A stretch of DNA of 64,000 nt from Neobacillus cucumis. Lineage in GTDB: Bacteria; Bacillota; Bacilli; Bacillales; Cytobacillaceae. The notes under the pieces were generated by a model. It was not told the DNA's origin. It saw only the letters and a list, made by a program, of their open reading frames with translations, and made no database searches. Below are positions 1 to 9,660 of the stretch, piece after piece; the first letter of the stretch is position 1; the number at the start of each line of letters is the position of its first letter. A program made the position numbers and the translations under genes. The DNA lies in contig NZ_JAFBEX010000005.1 in NCBI RefSeq assembly GCF_016908975.1, forward strand, positions 1-64,000, given 5' to 3'.

Positions 1-412
1 TAATTATATTGCCCGCAGGCAGGCTCAATAATAGGAAGTCAGTCAAAATAAATGATTATATTGCCTGCTGGCAGGCGCAATAATAGGAAGTCGGTTAAAA
101 TAAATGATTATATTGCCCGCAGGCAGGCGTAATAATAGGAAGTCGGTCAAAATAAATGATTATATTGCCCACAGGCAGGCGCAATAATAGGAAGTCGGTC
201 AAAATAAATAATTATATTGCCCGCAGGCAGGCTCAATAATAGGAAGTCAGTCAAAATAAATGATTATATTGCCTGCTGGCAGGCGCAATAATAGGAAGTC
301 GGTCAAAATAAATGATTATATTGCCCACAGGCAGGCGTAATAATAGGAAGTCGGTCAAAATAAATGATTATATTGCCCGCAGGCAGGCAAATATTAGAAA
401 ATCGGTCAAAAT
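1..412. repeat. 52-bp tandem repeat array (8 units, truncated by window start)
   Basis: The string TTATATTGCC begins at 4, 56, 108, 160, 212, 264, 316 and 368, an exact 52-bp period. Each unit holds a short dyad, TGCC-N4-GGCA, followed by GGC, a two-base tag and AATAATAGGAAGTC. The N4 loop varies (CGCA, TGCT, CACA) while the stem is constant. Tags run tc, gc, gt, gc and then tc, gc, gt, so units 1-4 and 5-8 form two copies of a 208-bp higher-order block. The last unit is degenerate. No ORF runs through it. The array probably continues upstream. Confidence 0.95.
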
Positions 413-429
413 AAAAAATTATTTTGACC
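404..429. repeat. Perfect inverted repeat closing the 52-bp array
   Basis: GGTCAAAATAA (404-414) and TTATTTTGACC (419-429) form an 11-bp perfect stem with a 4-base loop. The left arm is the end of the last repeat unit; the right arm is an inverted copy of that unit end. No T-run follows on either strand, so it is not a typical terminator. Confidence 0.8.
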
Positions 430-457
430 AAAAATAAGGATTACCTATCACACAAAG

Positions 458-488
458 AAAAAGGCTACAGGAAATCCTGTAGCCTTTT
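458..488 (-). terminator. Rho-independent terminator of mreBH
   Basis: The stem AAGGCTACAGG / CCTGTAGCCTT has a 4-base loop, lies just past the mreBH stop codon, and is followed on the minus strand by a T-run. A-runs flank it on the plus strand, so it could work in both directions. Confidence 0.85.
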
Positions 489-495
489 AAAATAT

Positions 496-1503
496 CTATT
501 TTACACCAGCGTGAATCTTATTAATATATTGCAACGCTTGTCCAGTTCCAACCGCAACAGACTCCAACGGGCTTGTTGAAAGATGGACCGGAACGAAAAT
601 TTCCTTACTTAGCCACGCTTCCATTCCATTCAGCAACGATCCGCCACCAGTCAGAATGACACCTCGATCTACAATATCACCACTTAACTCGGCTGGACAA
701 TCCTCAAGCGTAGCCCGAATTGCCTCCAAAATATGAAGCAGTGATTCCCTAATTGTGTTGCGAATCTCATAAGATGATAGCGTAATAGTTTTCGGCAGAC
801 CGGTTACCAAATCACGACCGCGCACATCCATAAACTTTTCCTCATGATCAATTAGTGCATAACCAATTTCCATTTTAATATTTTCAGCCGTTCTTTCTCC
901 AATTAAAACATTATACTCTTTGCGGACAAATTGAATGATATCGTCATCCAAGCGATCGCCGCCAACTTTAATCGAGTGGCAGGCCACTACACCACCAAAA
1001 GAGATAATCGCTACTTCGGTATTACCACCGCCAATATCGACAACCACATTGGCAACAGGCTCATCGACAGGCATTCCTGCTCCGAGCGCAGCCGCTACAG
1101 GTTCCTCAATCAGAGTAATTTTCTTTGCACCCGCATTACGGACTGCATCCTGAATCGCTCTGCGTTCCACACTAGTCGAACCCGAAGGAATACATACCAC
1201 CACGTTTGGCTTACGAAGAGCGAAACCTAATTTTTTAGATGCCTTGCGGATTACGCTTTTAAGCATTTCTGTCGTGACATCAAAATCTGCAATAACCCCA
1301 TCTTTTAACGGTCGGATGGCGACGATTTTTTCCGGTGTCTTCCCGATCATCTCTTTGGCTTCAATCCCAACCGCCACGACATTCTTTGTATTCGTATCTA
1401 TGACCACAACCGATGGCTCGTTAAGAACAATTCCTTTAACTTTGCTATAGACCAATATATTAGCAGTTCCTAAATCAATCCCAATATCAAAATTAGAAAG
1501 CAT
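496..1503 (-). CDS. mreBH: Rod shape-determining actin homologue MreBH
   Basis: 335 aa, a bacterial actin of the MreB/Mbl/MreBH family that organises cell-wall synthesis beneath the membrane. The phosphate-1 motif DLGTAN is near residue 10. The phosphate-2 segment near residue 156 reads [10 protein letters not shown], with N where relatives usually have T. LTGGG near residue 286 is the adenosine motif. Length and the N-terminal phrase [14 protein letters not shown] fit B. subtilis MreBH (335 aa) better than MreB or Mbl. AGGTGA precedes the ATG. The gene stands alone on the minus strand with its own terminator. In B. subtilis, mreBH is not next to miaA, so this placement differs. Which of the three paralogues it is remains the main uncertainty. 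Confidence 0.85.
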   Translation of the reverse strand: MLSNFDIGIDLGTANILVYSKVKGIVLNEPSVVVIDTNTKNVVAVGIEAKEMIGKTPEKIVAIRPLKDGVIADFDVTTEMLKSVIRKASKKLGFALRKPNVVVCIPSGSTSVERRAIQDAVRNAGAKKITLIEEPVAAALGAGMPVDEPVANVVVDIGGGNTEVAIISFGGVVACHSIKVGGDRLDDDIIQFVRKEYNVLIGERTAENIKMEIGYALIDHEEKFMDVRGRDLVTGLPKTITLSSYEIRNTIRESLLHILEAIRATLEDCPAELSGDIVDRGVILTGGGSLLNGMEAWLSKEIFVPVHLSTSPLESVAVGTGQALQYINKIHAGVK

Positions 1504-1545
1504 TTTTATTCACCTATTCCTAAATTATTAAGTACATTTAAAAAC

Positions 1546-1575
1546 TACGATTAAGCCTAACATGAATTTGGGGGT
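1546..1575 (-). promoter_or_regulatory. Possible SigI-type promoter of mreBH
   Basis: On the minus strand ACCCCC (plus positions 1570-1575), followed by AAA, lies upstream of CGTA (1546-1549), about 20 bases away. B. subtilis mreBH belongs to the SigI heat-stress regulon, whose promoters carry a C-rich -35 and a CGAA-type -10. Spacing and the -10 are imperfect, so this is only a candidate. Confidence 0.35.
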
Positions 1576-1747
1576 AGATGGTCGTTTGTAAATGAACCGT
1601 TATGTTTTTGTAATGTTATGAGGATTATTTTGCAAAATTGTAAGAAATGTGTCGAAAAAATCATATTTGTCATTGCATAGAAATGATGTTTTTTGTATAT
1701 AATTGTTTGATGTTCTACTGCTTATTAAAATTGTGTTACCATAAAGG

Positions 1748-1775
1748 GGTGGAAGTGGAGTAGACATCTTCCACC
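1748..1775. repeat. Inverted repeat upstream of miaA
   Basis: GGTGGAAG (1748-1755) and CTTCCACC (1768-1775) form an 8-bp perfect dyad with a 12-base loop, 21 bases before the miaA start codon. No T-run follows. It could be a 5' leader hairpin; its function is unknown. Confidence 0.6.
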
Positions 1776-1796
1776 ACTGAAATAAAGCATAAGGCA

Positions 1797-2765
1797 GTGA
1801 GAAAAATCGTGGATTCCAACCAAAAATTATTAGTTATTATTGGCCCTACTGCAGTGGGAAAAACCAACCTGAGTATCGAAATGGCGAAACGCTATAACGG
1901 TGAAATTATTAGCGGAGATTCCATGCAAATCTATCGAGGAATGGATATAGGGACAGCGAAAATAACAAAAGAGGAAATGCAAGGTATCCCACATCATTTA
2001 ATTGATATCAAGGACCCGGAGGAAAATTTTTCAGTTGCAGAATTTCAACTCCTCGTTCGTGCTAAAATAAATGAGATTGCCAAAAGGGGGAAGTTTCCCA
2101 TCATTGTTGGCGGGACAGGGCTATACGTACAGTCTGTCATTTATGACTATCAATTTTCAGATGTTCCCGGTGACGAGACTTTACGGAAAGAGCTTGAGGA
2201 AAGAGCAAAAGGCATTGGAAATGAAGCATTGTACAAAGAATTGCAAAAGATTGACCCAGAAAATGCTACTCAAATACATCCAAATAATGTAAGGAGAGTC
2301 ATTCGGGCCCTAGAGATATTTCAGTTGACAGGGAAAACCATGAAAGAATTCCAGAGTAATCAACAGCCGGATTTATTATACGAGACAGCTCTTGTTGGTT
2401 TAACGATGGACAGGGAAATGCTATATGATCGCATCAACCGAAGGGTAGATTTAATGATTGAGCAAGGACTTCTTGATGAGGTAAAATCCTTATTTCAAAA
2501 GGGTCTTCGTGAATGTCAATCCATCCAAGCAATCGGCTATAAAGAAATTTATGACTTTTTAGATGGTAAAATGACTTGGGATGATACGGTAGAGCAACTA
2601 AAACAAAACTCTAGAAGGTATGCCAAAAGGCAAATGACTTGGTTTCGAAACAAAATGGATGTACAATGGTTTGACATGACAGATGTGAATAATCTCTCAA
2701 AAAAAATAGGGGAAATTTCACAATATGTTGAAGGAAAGCTGCAAGTAAAATCGAATACATATTAG
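1797..2765 (+). CDS. miaA: tRNA dimethylallyltransferase MiaA
   Basis: 322 aa. Transfers a dimethylallyl group to A37 of tRNAs reading UNN codons, the first step to i6A/ms2i6A. P-loop GPTAVGKTN is near residue 16, then [17 protein letters not shown] (substrate base and Mg site), HHLIDI, and VGGTGLY near residue 102. The C-terminal [17 protein letters not shown] is a family hallmark. The start is a GTG with a weak upstream site (AAGGCA); no better in-frame start precedes the P-loop. Followed after 26 bases by hfq, the usual Bacillus pair. mutL, the usual upstream partner, is absent. Confidence 0.96.
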   Translation: MRKIVDSNQKLLVIIGPTAVGKTNLSIEMAKRYNGEIISGDSMQIYRGMDIGTAKITKEEMQGIPHHLIDIKDPEENFSVAEFQLLVRAKINEIAKRGKFPIIVGGTGLYVQSVIYDYQFSDVPGDETLRKELEERAKGIGNEALYKELQKIDPENATQIHPNNVRRVIRALEIFQLTGKTMKEFQSNQQPDLLYETALVGLTMDREMLYDRINRRVDLMIEQGLLDEVKSLFQKGLRECQSIQAIGYKEIYDFLDGKMTWDDTVEQLKQNSRRYAKRQMTWFRNKMDVQWFDMTDVNNLSKKIGEISQYVEGKLQVKSNTY

Positions 2766-2791
2766 TAGAGATAAAAGAGGAGGATATACAA

Positions 2792-3022
2792 ATGAAAACA
2801 ACAATTAATATTCAAGACCAATTTCTGAACCAGTGCCGCAAAGACAACACCCATGTAACGGTGTTCCTATTAAATGGTTTTCAATTAAGAGGCCAAATCA
2901 AGGGCTTTGATAATTTTACCGTTTTATTTGAATCAGAGGGGAAACAGCAATTAGTATTTAAGCATGCTATTTCCACTTTTGCGCCGCAGCGAAATGTCCA
3001 GCTTGAGTTGGACAATCAATAA
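2792..3022 (+). CDS. hfq: RNA chaperone Hfq
   Basis: 76 aa Sm-like protein forming a hexameric ring that binds small RNAs and mRNAs. Sm1 covers [20 protein letters not shown] and Sm2 includes the KHAIST segment near residue 57 (the YKHAIS-type motif). QDQFLNQ near residue 8 is the proximal-face Q motif. It has the short C-terminus typical of Firmicutes. A strong AGAGGAGG lies 10 bases before the ATG. Probably cotranscribed with miaA and ended by the terminator at 3037-3062. Confidence 0.97.
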   Translation: MKTTINIQDQFLNQCRKDNTHVTVFLLNGFQLRGQIKGFDNFTVLFESEGKQQLVFKHAISTFAPQRNVQLELDNQ

Positions 3023-3036
3023 ATTTTTAAAAGAAT

Positions 3037-3062
3037 CGAGCCCTTCAATCGGGCTCTTTTTT
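3037..3062 (+). terminator. Terminator of miaA-hfq
   Basis: GAGCCC (3038-3043) and GGGCTC (3051-3056) form a stem followed by TTTTTT, 15 bases after the hfq stop. Confidence 0.9.
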
Positions 3063-3205
3063 AATTTAATCAAATAAACTTTAATGAATTCAGAGGATTG
3101 TGAATACAAATAGTATGAAGGATTATGCCTAACCTAAAACACTTCGTTAATAGCTTTTATCAAGCTGCCTTATGTATACTGTCTGCTGAATGAGAGGTGA
3201 TAGCT

Positions 3206-4153
3206 TTGGATCAACCATTTCGTACAAGAAGTAACGGCCAAATAAGGGTGGTACTCAATTCACATGAGCAAACAACAGTAAGAAAAGAGGTACCAGATTT
3301 TCAAGTTGTTCCAAAGGTCATTCCCCCAGAGCACACCGCATTAAAAGAAATTGAAGAAGAGCTCGGGGCATTGGTTGGCATGGAAGAAATGAAACGCATG
3401 ATAAAGGAAATTTACGCATGGATTTACGTGAATAAAAAACGAGAAGAAATGGGGCTGAAGGCAAGAAAGCAAGCCCTCCATATGATGTTTAAAGGGAACC
3501 CCGGAACAGGGAAAACCACTGTGGCCAGATTAATTGGCAAGTTGTTTCAAAAAATGAGTGTGCTCTCCAAAGGACACTTAATTGAGGCTGAGAGAGCAGA
3601 CCTCGTGGGCGAGTATATTGGGCATACTGCTCAGAAAACCAGGGATTTAGTGAAAAGGGCTCAGGGTGGAATTCTTTTCATTGATGAAGCCTACTCCTTA
3701 GGACGTGGCGGGGAGAAGGATTTTGGGAAGGAAGCCATTGATACACTGGTCAAACATATGGAGGATAAGCAACATGAATTTATCTTAATTTTAGCTGGGT
3801 ATTCAAGGGAAATGGATCATTTTCTAACCTTAAATCCTGGTCTTCATTCTCGTTTTCCCTTAGTGATTGATTTCCCGGATTATAATATTGATCAGCTGAT
3901 GGAAATTTCGGCAAGAATGTTGAAGGAAAGAGAATATACGCTTAGCCATGAGGCCGAAAAGAAATTACGAGATCATTTGATTTGGGTAAAGGCTGTCTTA
4001 AATCCTACTAGTTTTTCAAACGGAAGATATGTCCGGAACGTCATTGAAAAATCCGTTCGGGCACAAGCGATGCGCTTGCTAATGTTAAATAGCTATGATC
4101 GGCACGAACTCATGACACTTAGGAGCAATGATTTGGTATTTGAAGAGGATTGA
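3206..4153 (+). CDS. spoVK: Stage V sporulation protein K, AAA+ ATPase
   Basis: About 315 aa CbxX/CfqX-type AAA+ ATPase required for spore maturation in Bacillus. Walker A FKGNPGTGKTTVARLIGKLF is near residue 100, Walker B GILFIDEAYSL near residue 155, and the sensor/arginine-finger region PGLHSRFPLVIDFPDY near residue 210. An upstream in-frame GTG at 3197 lies inside the Shine-Dalgarno (GAGAGGTG), so TTG at 3206 is the better start. Position after miaA-hfq matches B. subtilis. It ends in a shared bidirectional terminator. Sporulation sigma control is expected from the family, but no convincing box was identified. Confidence 0.95.
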   Translation: MDQPFRTRSNGQIRVVLNSHEQTTVRKEVPDFQVVPKVIPPEHTALKEIEEELGALVGMEEMKRMIKEIYAWIYVNKKREEMGLKARKQALHMMFKGNPGTGKTTVARLIGKLFQKMSVLSKGHLIEAERADLVGEYIGHTAQKTRDLVKRAQGGILFIDEAYSLGRGGEKDFGKEAIDTLVKHMEDKQHEFILILAGYSREMDHFLTLNPGLHSRFPLVIDFPDYNIDQLMEISARMLKEREYTLSHEAEKKLRDHLIWVKAVLNPTSFSNGRYVRNVIEKSVRAQAMRLLMLNSYDRHELMTLRSNDLVFEED

Positions 4154-4192
4154 AAAAAATCGACGGATGCAATCATCCGCCGATTTTTTTAT
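4153..4192. terminator. Shared bidirectional terminator, spoVK / TRIC-type gene
   Basis: ATCG-A-CGGATG and CATCCG-C-CGAT form a hairpin with one internal mismatch between an A-run and a T-run. It serves spoVK from the left and the convergent gene from the right. The stop codon of the minus-strand gene (TCA, 4173-4175) lies at the hairpin apex, so its last codons are part of the terminator. Confidence 0.85.
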
Positions 4193-4811
4193 GACTTTGT
4201 AAGGTTTGTCCCACTCCGATACTTCGTGAAGGCAATTTCCAATCGAAGGTATAGGATAGAACGCGTAAACCTGTAACGAGAACAAACAGAGTATATAATT
4301 GCCAAGAATCCACGACAATCTCTAGACCAATGGCTAAACCGGCCAGTATAGCCCAGACAGCATAAATTTCCGCTCTTAATACAATTGGTTTTCTTCCGGC
4401 TAACAAATCACGAATGATTCCACCGCCAATTCCAGTTAAAACAGCCGCAACAATTACGGCACTAAGAGGGTGATGCATTTTCTCCGCATAAATGGCCCCC
4501 TGAATCGCAAAAGCGGACAAACCGATCGCATCGGTAAAGTTTCCCCATTTTTGCCAGTGACGTAGAAGATCGTTTGGAAATAAAAACACCGCCGTTATCG
4601 ACAACAAGGCAATTTGAAAAAATAAACCTTGCTCCCATAAAGCGGAAACGGGAACCCCTATTAATAGATTCCGAATCGCTCCTCCGCCAAAAGCAGTGAC
4701 AATACCTAAAATATAGACCCCTAAAATATCATATTCCTCTTCCATTGCTACAATGGCACCACTGACGGCAAAGGCAATGGTCCCAATCATACTTAAAACT
4801 TCCCATGTCAT
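4173..4811 (-). CDS. TRIC-type cation channel family membrane protein (UPF0126, YvgT-like)
   Basis: 212 aa with about seven predicted membrane helices arranged as two similar halves. Each half carries the family glycine motif: GGGAIRNLLIG near residue 43 and GGGIIRDLLAG near residue 128. This fits the UPF0126 family, whose bacterial members resemble trimeric intracellular cation channels; B. subtilis YvgT is a relative. GGGGAG sits upstream of the ATG. It is convergent with spoVK. The transported ion cannot be read from the sequence; potassium or a general monovalent cation is the family expectation. Confidence 0.85.
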   Translation of the reverse strand: MTWEVLSMIGTIAFAVSGAIVAMEEEYDILGVYILGIVTAFGGGAIRNLLIGVPVSALWEQGLFFQIALLSITAVFLFPNDLLRHWQKWGNFTDAIGLSAFAIQGAIYAEKMHHPLSAVIVAAVLTGIGGGIIRDLLAGRKPIVLRAEIYAVWAILAGLAIGLEIVVDSWQLYTLFVLVTGLRVLSYTFDWKLPSRSIGVGQTLQSHKKIGG

Positions 4812-5010
4812 GTTTGATTTCTCCCCTGATTTTCGTCACAAAATCACTATGATAATAGTAAAAAACGCACAGTAACAAACAAATAAAATTGTATCATGCT
4901 GAAAGAAAATTACAACAATTTTTTTAATATGAAAAGGGTTGGGGAAAATTAGAGAAACCATTTAATTTTTGTTATGATGGGTATAAGCATGTATGGAAAG
5001 AAGGATGCCT

Positions 5011-6270
5011 ATGGAACAAAAGGAAACAAAGGAAAAGGTTATTCTCGTTGGTTGTCATACAAATAGTGACGAGGATTTGCGTTTTGACTATTCAATGGAA
5101 GAGTTAGGTGCCTTAACTGAAACCGCACAAGGAGAGGTAATTGCTTCCTTAATCCAAAAAAGGGACCGCATCCATCCGGCAACCTATATTGGAAAAGGGA
5201 AAGTAGAAGAACTGAAAGCACTCGTCGAGGAGCTAGAAGCTGATATCGTCATTTTTAATGATGAACTTTCTCCAAGTCAAAAGCGAAATCTTGGCTCAGA
5301 AATGGATGCTCGGATTATTGACCGGACCCAACTTATTTTAGATATATTTGCACAAAGGGCTCGTTCAAAAGAGGGAAAGCTACAGGTTGAATTAGCTCAG
5401 CTGCAATACATACTTCCCCGCTTGGCCGGACAAGGGACGGCTTTATCACGGCTTGGAGCAGGAATTGGAACCAGAGGACCGGGGGAAACAAAATTAGAAT
5501 CTGATCGAAGACATATCCGCCGCAGAATTGACGATATTAAAAGTCAGCTGTCCGTCATAGTTCAACATCGTGACAGATATCGAGAGCGCCGCAAGAAAAA
5601 TAAGACCTTCCAAGTGGCCATCGTCGGCTATACGAACGCAGGAAAGTCAACCCTCTTTAATCGATTATCAGAAGCGGAGTCTTATGAGGAAAATCAATTG
5701 TTTGCTACGCTCGATCCAATGACACGCAAATTGATTTTACCAAGTGGTTTTTTAGCGTTGATTACGGATACAGTTGGATTTATTCAAGATCTACCTACAA
5801 CCTTGATTGCGGCATTTCGCTCTACACTTGAAGAAGTAAAGGAAGCGGATTTGCTTCTACACGTGGTCGATATGTCAAACCCAGATTACTATCAGCATGA
5901 AAAAACGGTAAAAAAATTGCTAGATGACTTAGAAGTAAAAGATATTCCGCAAATAACCGTGTATAATAAAAGAGATATTCAACATCCAGATTTTGTTCCA
6001 ACGGCCGATAACCCGACCATCTTTATTAGTGCCTTTGATGAAAAGGACCGCCAAGCTTTAAAGGAACAAATGCAAAAAGTGTTGATCGGCATGATGGAGT
6101 CTTACGAAGTAAAGATCCCTTCAACTGAAGGAAAGCTGTTGTCACAATTAAAAAATGATACCATCTTGAGAGAACTGGTTTTTGATGAAGAGGACCAATT
6201 TTACCGCTGTAAGGGCTTTACTCTCGCGGATCATCAAATCACCGGTCAATTACAGAAATTCACAATATAG
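5011..6270 (+). CDS. hflX: Ribosome-associated GTPase HflX (YnbA)
   Basis: About 419 aa. HflX binds the 50S subunit and splits or rescues stalled ribosomes. The N-terminal subdomain contains [18 protein letters not shown] sequence near residue 50 and a glycine-rich [13 protein letters not shown] linker near residue 155. The G domain starts at [12 protein letters not shown] (about residue 205), then [10 protein letters not shown] (G3) and YNKRD (G4). In-frame ATGs also occur at 4993 and 5005, but AAAGAAGG (4997-5004) is the ribosome site and points to ATG 5011. ynbB follows after 14 bases. Confidence 0.94.
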   Translation: MEQKETKEKVILVGCHTNSDEDLRFDYSMEELGALTETAQGEVIASLIQKRDRIHPATYIGKGKVEELKALVEELEADIVIFNDELSPSQKRNLGSEMDARIIDRTQLILDIFAQRARSKEGKLQVELAQLQYILPRLAGQGTALSRLGAGIGTRGPGETKLESDRRHIRRRIDDIKSQLSVIVQHRDRYRERRKKNKTFQVAIVGYTNAGKSTLFNRLSEAESYEENQLFATLDPMTRKLILPSGFLALITDTVGFIQDLPTTLIAAFRSTLEEVKEADLLLHVVDMSNPDYYQHEKTVKKLLDDLEVKDIPQITVYNKRDIQHPDFVPTADNPTIFISAFDEKDRQALKEQMQKVLIGMMESYEVKIPSTEGKLLSQLKNDTILRELVFDEEDQFYRCKGFTLADHQITGQLQKFTI

Positions 6271-6284
6271 TTAGGAGCTCCAAC

Positions 6285-7571
6285 ATGTTTCAACAGTTAC
6301 AAAATGGGGAAAAGCTTTACTCCCTGGTTCGAAAAGTAGAACAACAAATTGCTGAAGTCCATAAAGAAATAGACGAAAAGATTGAAAGCAATCAATTTCG
6401 TGTCTTAAAAAGCTATCAAAAACACCGTGTTAGTGATACACACTTTATCCCGTCTACTGGCTACGGCTATGATGATATTGGCAGAGATACACTGGAACAA
6501 ATCTATGCAGATGTGTTTGGCGGAGAAGCAGGGCTTGTCCGTCCCCAAATTATCTCCGGTACCCACGCCATTTCGATTGCCCTTTTTGGTGTCTTAAGAC
6601 CAGGGGATGAACTTCTTTACATAACTGGTAAACCTTATGATACACTAGAAGAAATTGTTGGAATTCGCGGCAATGGGGTAGGCTCATTAAAAGAATTTGG
6701 AATTTCCTATGATAGTGTCGCCTTGACGGCTGAAGGAGCGATTAACTGGGATGAGGTTGCGGCAAAAATAAAACCGAATACCAAAATGATCGGGATTCAG
6801 CGCTCAAAAGGATATGCCACAAGACCGTCTTTTACCGTAGAGGAAATAGGTCAGATGATTTCCTTTGTTAAAGAAATTAAGTCGGAACTGGTGGTATTCG
6901 TAGATAACTGTTACGGTGAATTTGTCGAGGAACAAGAACCTTGTCATGTGGGAGCCGATCTAATGGCTGGGTCTTTAATTAAAAATCCTGGCGGTGGTCT
7001 AGCGAAAACGGGCGGCTATATCGTCGGGAAAAAACAATGGGTAGAAGCCTGTTCTTACCGAATGACCTCTCCGGGGATCGGAGCTGAGGCGGGAGCTTCC
7101 CTATATAGCCTTCAAGAAATGTATCAAGGCTTCTTTCTTGCACCGCATGTGGTCGGGCAGGCTTTAAAAGGAGCCGTTTTTACCGCGGCAATGCTTGAGG
7201 AATTGGGGATGAATTCATCTCCTAAATGGGATACCAAAAGGACTGACCTTATCCAGTCTGTCCAATTCGATGATCGCGATAAAATGGTGTCTTTTTGCCA
7301 GGCCATTCAGTTTGCGTCACCGATTAATTCCTATGTCACACCCCATCCAAGCTATATGCCTGGCTATGAAGATGATGTCATCATGGCAGCTGGAACGTTT
7401 ATTCAAGGTGCTAGTATTGAACTGACTGCTGATGGTCCGCTTAGACCACCATATGTGGCGTATGTCCAGGGTGGTTTGACCTATTCGCATGTGAAAATGG
7501 CGATCTGTTTAGCGATTGACCAATTAGTAAATAAGGGATTAATTAGTCTCGAACAGGGCAATATAAAATAG
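6285..7571 (+). CDS. ynbB: PLP-dependent methionine gamma-lyase-like protein (YnbB, aluminium resistance family)
   Basis: 428 aa fold-type I PLP enzyme of the family annotated as aluminium resistance protein or methionine gamma-lyase. SGTHAISIALFG near residue 92 is the cofactor phosphate-binding region. VDNCYGEF near residue 205 includes the ring-stacking Asp. LIKNPGGGLAKTGGYI near residue 228 carries the probable Schiff-base lysine. AGGAGCTCCAAC precedes the ATG; probably cotranscribed with hflX. The physiological substrate is not established for the B. subtilis protein and cannot be inferred here. Confidence 0.88.
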   Translation: MFQQLQNGEKLYSLVRKVEQQIAEVHKEIDEKIESNQFRVLKSYQKHRVSDTHFIPSTGYGYDDIGRDTLEQIYADVFGGEAGLVRPQIISGTHAISIALFGVLRPGDELLYITGKPYDTLEEIVGIRGNGVGSLKEFGISYDSVALTAEGAINWDEVAAKIKPNTKMIGIQRSKGYATRPSFTVEEIGQMISFVKEIKSELVVFVDNCYGEFVEEQEPCHVGADLMAGSLIKNPGGGLAKTGGYIVGKKQWVEACSYRMTSPGIGAEAGASLYSLQEMYQGFFLAPHVVGQALKGAVFTAAMLEELGMNSSPKWDTKRTDLIQSVQFDDRDKMVSFCQAIQFASPINSYVTPHPSYMPGYEDDVIMAAGTFIQGASIELTADGPLRPPYVAYVQGGLTYSHVKMAICLAIDQLVNKGLISLEQGNIK

Positions 7572-7611
7572 GAAAAGATTTAAAAAAATGTTCAATATTT
7601 CTAAAAAAACG

Positions 7612-7662
7612 TGTAACATAATCTTACGCAACATTGACATCTTTTCTCACACTAAATATAAT
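7612..7662 (+). promoter_or_regulatory. glnRA promoter with two GlnR/TnrA operators
   Basis: A full SigA promoter is present: TTGACA (7634-7639), 17-base spacer, TATAAT (7657-7662). Site 1 is TGTAA-N7-TTACG (7612-7628). Site 2 is TGACA-N7-TCACA (7635-7651) and covers the -35. Both match the GlnR/TnrA consensus TGTNA-N7-TNACA with one or fewer key deviations. Arrangement and 23-bp offset copy the B. subtilis glnRA control region, where GlnR represses under nitrogen excess. Confidence 0.9.
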
Positions 7663-7699
7663 TAGATTATGATTGACTATTAAAGGGAGGAGAAATTTG

Positions 7700-8104
7700 G
7701 TGAGTGGAAAAGAAATACGTCGTTCCATGCCCTTGTTTCCAATCGGAACGGTCATGCAGTTAACAGAGTTAACCGCAAGACAAATCCGCTATTATGAAGA
7801 ACACCAATTGATTTCTCCAGCAAGAACCGAGGGAAACAGACGTCTATTCAGTTTAATTGATATTGATAGACTATTAGAAATTAAAGATTTGATTGACCAA
7901 GGTGTGAATATGGCTGGAATTAAGCAATTGTTCATGGTCAAAGAGCATCAGGAACCAAATGTAATCGAAAAACAAACTGAAAAACAAAAACAAAATCTAA
8001 CAGACGATCAACTTAGAAAACTTCTTCGAAATGAATTAATGCATTCAGGCAGAAACAATCGATCTACATTACGCCAAGGCGATATGTCTCGATTTTTCCA
8101 TTAA
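7700..8104 (+). CDS. glnR: Glutamine synthetase repressor GlnR
   Basis: 134 aa MerR-type regulator that represses glnRA when feedback-inhibited glutamine synthetase signals nitrogen sufficiency. The winged HTH covers [20 protein letters not shown] near residues 17-37, then [20 protein letters not shown] and NMAGIKQLF. The C-terminal tail with [10 protein letters not shown] is the GlnS-sensing region. A longer frame opens at TTG 7673, but that would include the Shine-Dalgarno AAAGGGAGG (7682-7690). GTG 7700 gives [16 protein letters not shown], matching the known N-terminus [15 protein letters not shown]. Confidence 0.95.
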   Translation: MSGKEIRRSMPLFPIGTVMQLTELTARQIRYYEEHQLISPARTEGNRRLFSLIDIDRLLEIKDLIDQGVNMAGIKQLFMVKEHQEPNVIEKQTEKQKQNLTDDQLRKLLRNELMHSGRNNRSTLRQGDMSRFFH

Positions 8105-8140
8105 GTTTAATTATTCTTTTAAAAAGTAGGGGGAATTATG

Positions 8141-9475
8141 ATGCCAAAGTATTCAAGAGATGACATCCAACGGATGGCGAAGGAAGAAAATGTGAAGTTT
8201 ATCCGTCTTCAATTTACCGACATTCTTGGAACAATCAAAAATGTTGAGATTCCAATTAGCCAGCTGGAAAAAGCACTTGATAACAAAATGATGTTTGATG
8301 GTTCTTCTATTGAAGGATTTGTACGTATCGAAGAGTCTGACATGCTTTTATATCCAGACCTTAACACTTGGGTTGTTTTCCCTTGGACTGCTGAAAAAGG
8401 TAAAGTAGCTCGTTTAATCTGTGATATTTATACTCCAGAAGGAAAACCTTTTGAAGGGGATCCACGTAATAACTTAAGAAGAGTCTTAAAAGAAATGGAA
8501 GATCTTGGATTCACTAACTTCAACCTTGGACCTGAGCCAGAATTTTTCTTATTCAAATTAGATCAAAAAGGTGAACCAACATTAGAACTTAACGACCAAG
8601 GCGGATACTTTGACTTAGCACCAACAGATCTAGGTGAAAACTGCCGTCGTGACATCGTTCTTGAGCTAGAAGAAATGGGCTTTGAAATCGAAGCATCACA
8701 CCATGAAGTAGCTCCTGGACAACATGAAATTGATTTTAAATATGCAGATGCCCTAACAGCATGTGACCAAATTCAAACGTTCAAACTTGTTGTAAAAACA
8801 ATTGCTCGTAAGCATGGCTTACACGCTACCTTTATGCCAAAACCATTATTCGGTGTTAATGGTTCAGGTATGCACTGTAACCTTTCCTTATTCAAAAATG
8901 GACAAAATGCATTCTATGAGCCATCTGGAAATCTTGAATTAAGTGATACAGCTCGTCAATTCATCGCTGGTATCCTAAAGCATGCTCCAGCATTTACAGC
9001 TGTAACGAACCCAACTGTAAACTCATTTAAGCGTTTAGTACCTGGTTATGAAGCACCTTGTTATGTAGCGTGGTCTGCTAGAAACCGTTCACCACTCATT
9101 CGTATTCCAGCATCTCGTGGTTTAAGTACACGTGTAGAAGTACGTAGTGTTGACCCAGCAGCAAACCCATACCTAGCAATGGCTGTTCTATTAAAAGCAG
9201 GTTTAGATGGTATTAAAAATAAATTAACTCCTCCAGCTCCAGTAGACCGTAACATCTATGTAATGAGCAAGGAAGAAAGAATCGAAGAAGGAATCATCGA
9301 TCTTCCAGCAACTCTTGCTCAAGCATTAGATCAGTTAAAGGCTGATGAAGTAATCGTTTCTGGTTTAGGAGAGCACATCTTCGAACATTTTGTAGAAGCA
9401 AAAGAAATTGAATGGGATATGTTCCGTACTGTCGTTCACCAATGGGAACGCGATCAGTACATGAGCATGTACTAA
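8141..9475 (+). CDS. glnA: Glutamine synthetase type I (GSI-alpha)
   Basis: 444 aa. Makes glutamine from glutamate, ammonia and ATP in the cytoplasm as a dodecamer. Visible motifs are the DGSSIEGF loop near residue 52, [11 protein letters not shown] near residue 128, [13 protein letters not shown] near residue 187 and [17 protein letters not shown] near residue 292. It lacks the GSI-beta adenylylation tyrosine motif and is therefore the GlnR/TnrA-regulated alpha type. Two adjacent ATGs occur (8138, 8141); GGGG at 8129-8133 favours 8141, giving MPKYSRDD like the B. subtilis MAKYTRED. Second gene of glnRA. Confidence 0.97.
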   Translation: MPKYSRDDIQRMAKEENVKFIRLQFTDILGTIKNVEIPISQLEKALDNKMMFDGSSIEGFVRIEESDMLLYPDLNTWVVFPWTAEKGKVARLICDIYTPEGKPFEGDPRNNLRRVLKEMEDLGFTNFNLGPEPEFFLFKLDQKGEPTLELNDQGGYFDLAPTDLGENCRRDIVLELEEMGFEIEASHHEVAPGQHEIDFKYADALTACDQIQTFKLVVKTIARKHGLHATFMPKPLFGVNGSGMHCNLSLFKNGQNAFYEPSGNLELSDTARQFIAGILKHAPAFTAVTNPTVNSFKRLVPGYEAPCYVAWSARNRSPLIRIPASRGLSTRVEVRSVDPAANPYLAMAVLLKAGLDGIKNKLTPPAPVDRNIYVMSKEERIEEGIIDLPATLAQALDQLKADEVIVSGLGEHIFEHFVEAKEIEWDMFRTVVHQWERDQYMSMY

Positions 9476-9486
9476 GAGATAAAATA

Positions 9487-9523
9487 AGTCCTAGCGCTGT
9501 GTGGCGCTGGGGCTTTTTGTTTT
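9487..9523 (+). terminator. glnRA terminator
   Basis: AGTCCTAGCGC pairs with GCGCTGGGGCT (G-T pairs included), followed by TTTTTGTTTTT, 13 bases after the glnA stop. Confidence 0.85.
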
Positions 9524-9565
9524 TATACGAATAGCTTTCTGCGGGGTGATTTTGATTGATATGGA

Positions 9566-9660
9566 AAAGGGAAAGGTTCTTCATCGGTTGTGAAGGACAA
9601 AATTCAAGTTTGGGATTAGGAAATTGTTCTTCATCATAAGTTTGAAAGACAAAAAGCGAT
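9566..9660. repeat. Degenerate direct repeat in glnA-lexA spacer
   Basis: Two imperfect copies of GTTCTTCATC-N6-12-TTGAARGACAAAA lie at about 9575-9601 and 9627-9654, offset 51-52 bases. A third decayed piece, GGAAACTGTCCTT, follows at about 9670. No plausible gene occupies this 280-base spacer. Confidence 0.5.

Noticed and set aside
1..412. CRISPR array
   Set aside because: The whole 52-bp unit repeats head-to-tail with only point variation; there are no unique spacers and no cas genes.
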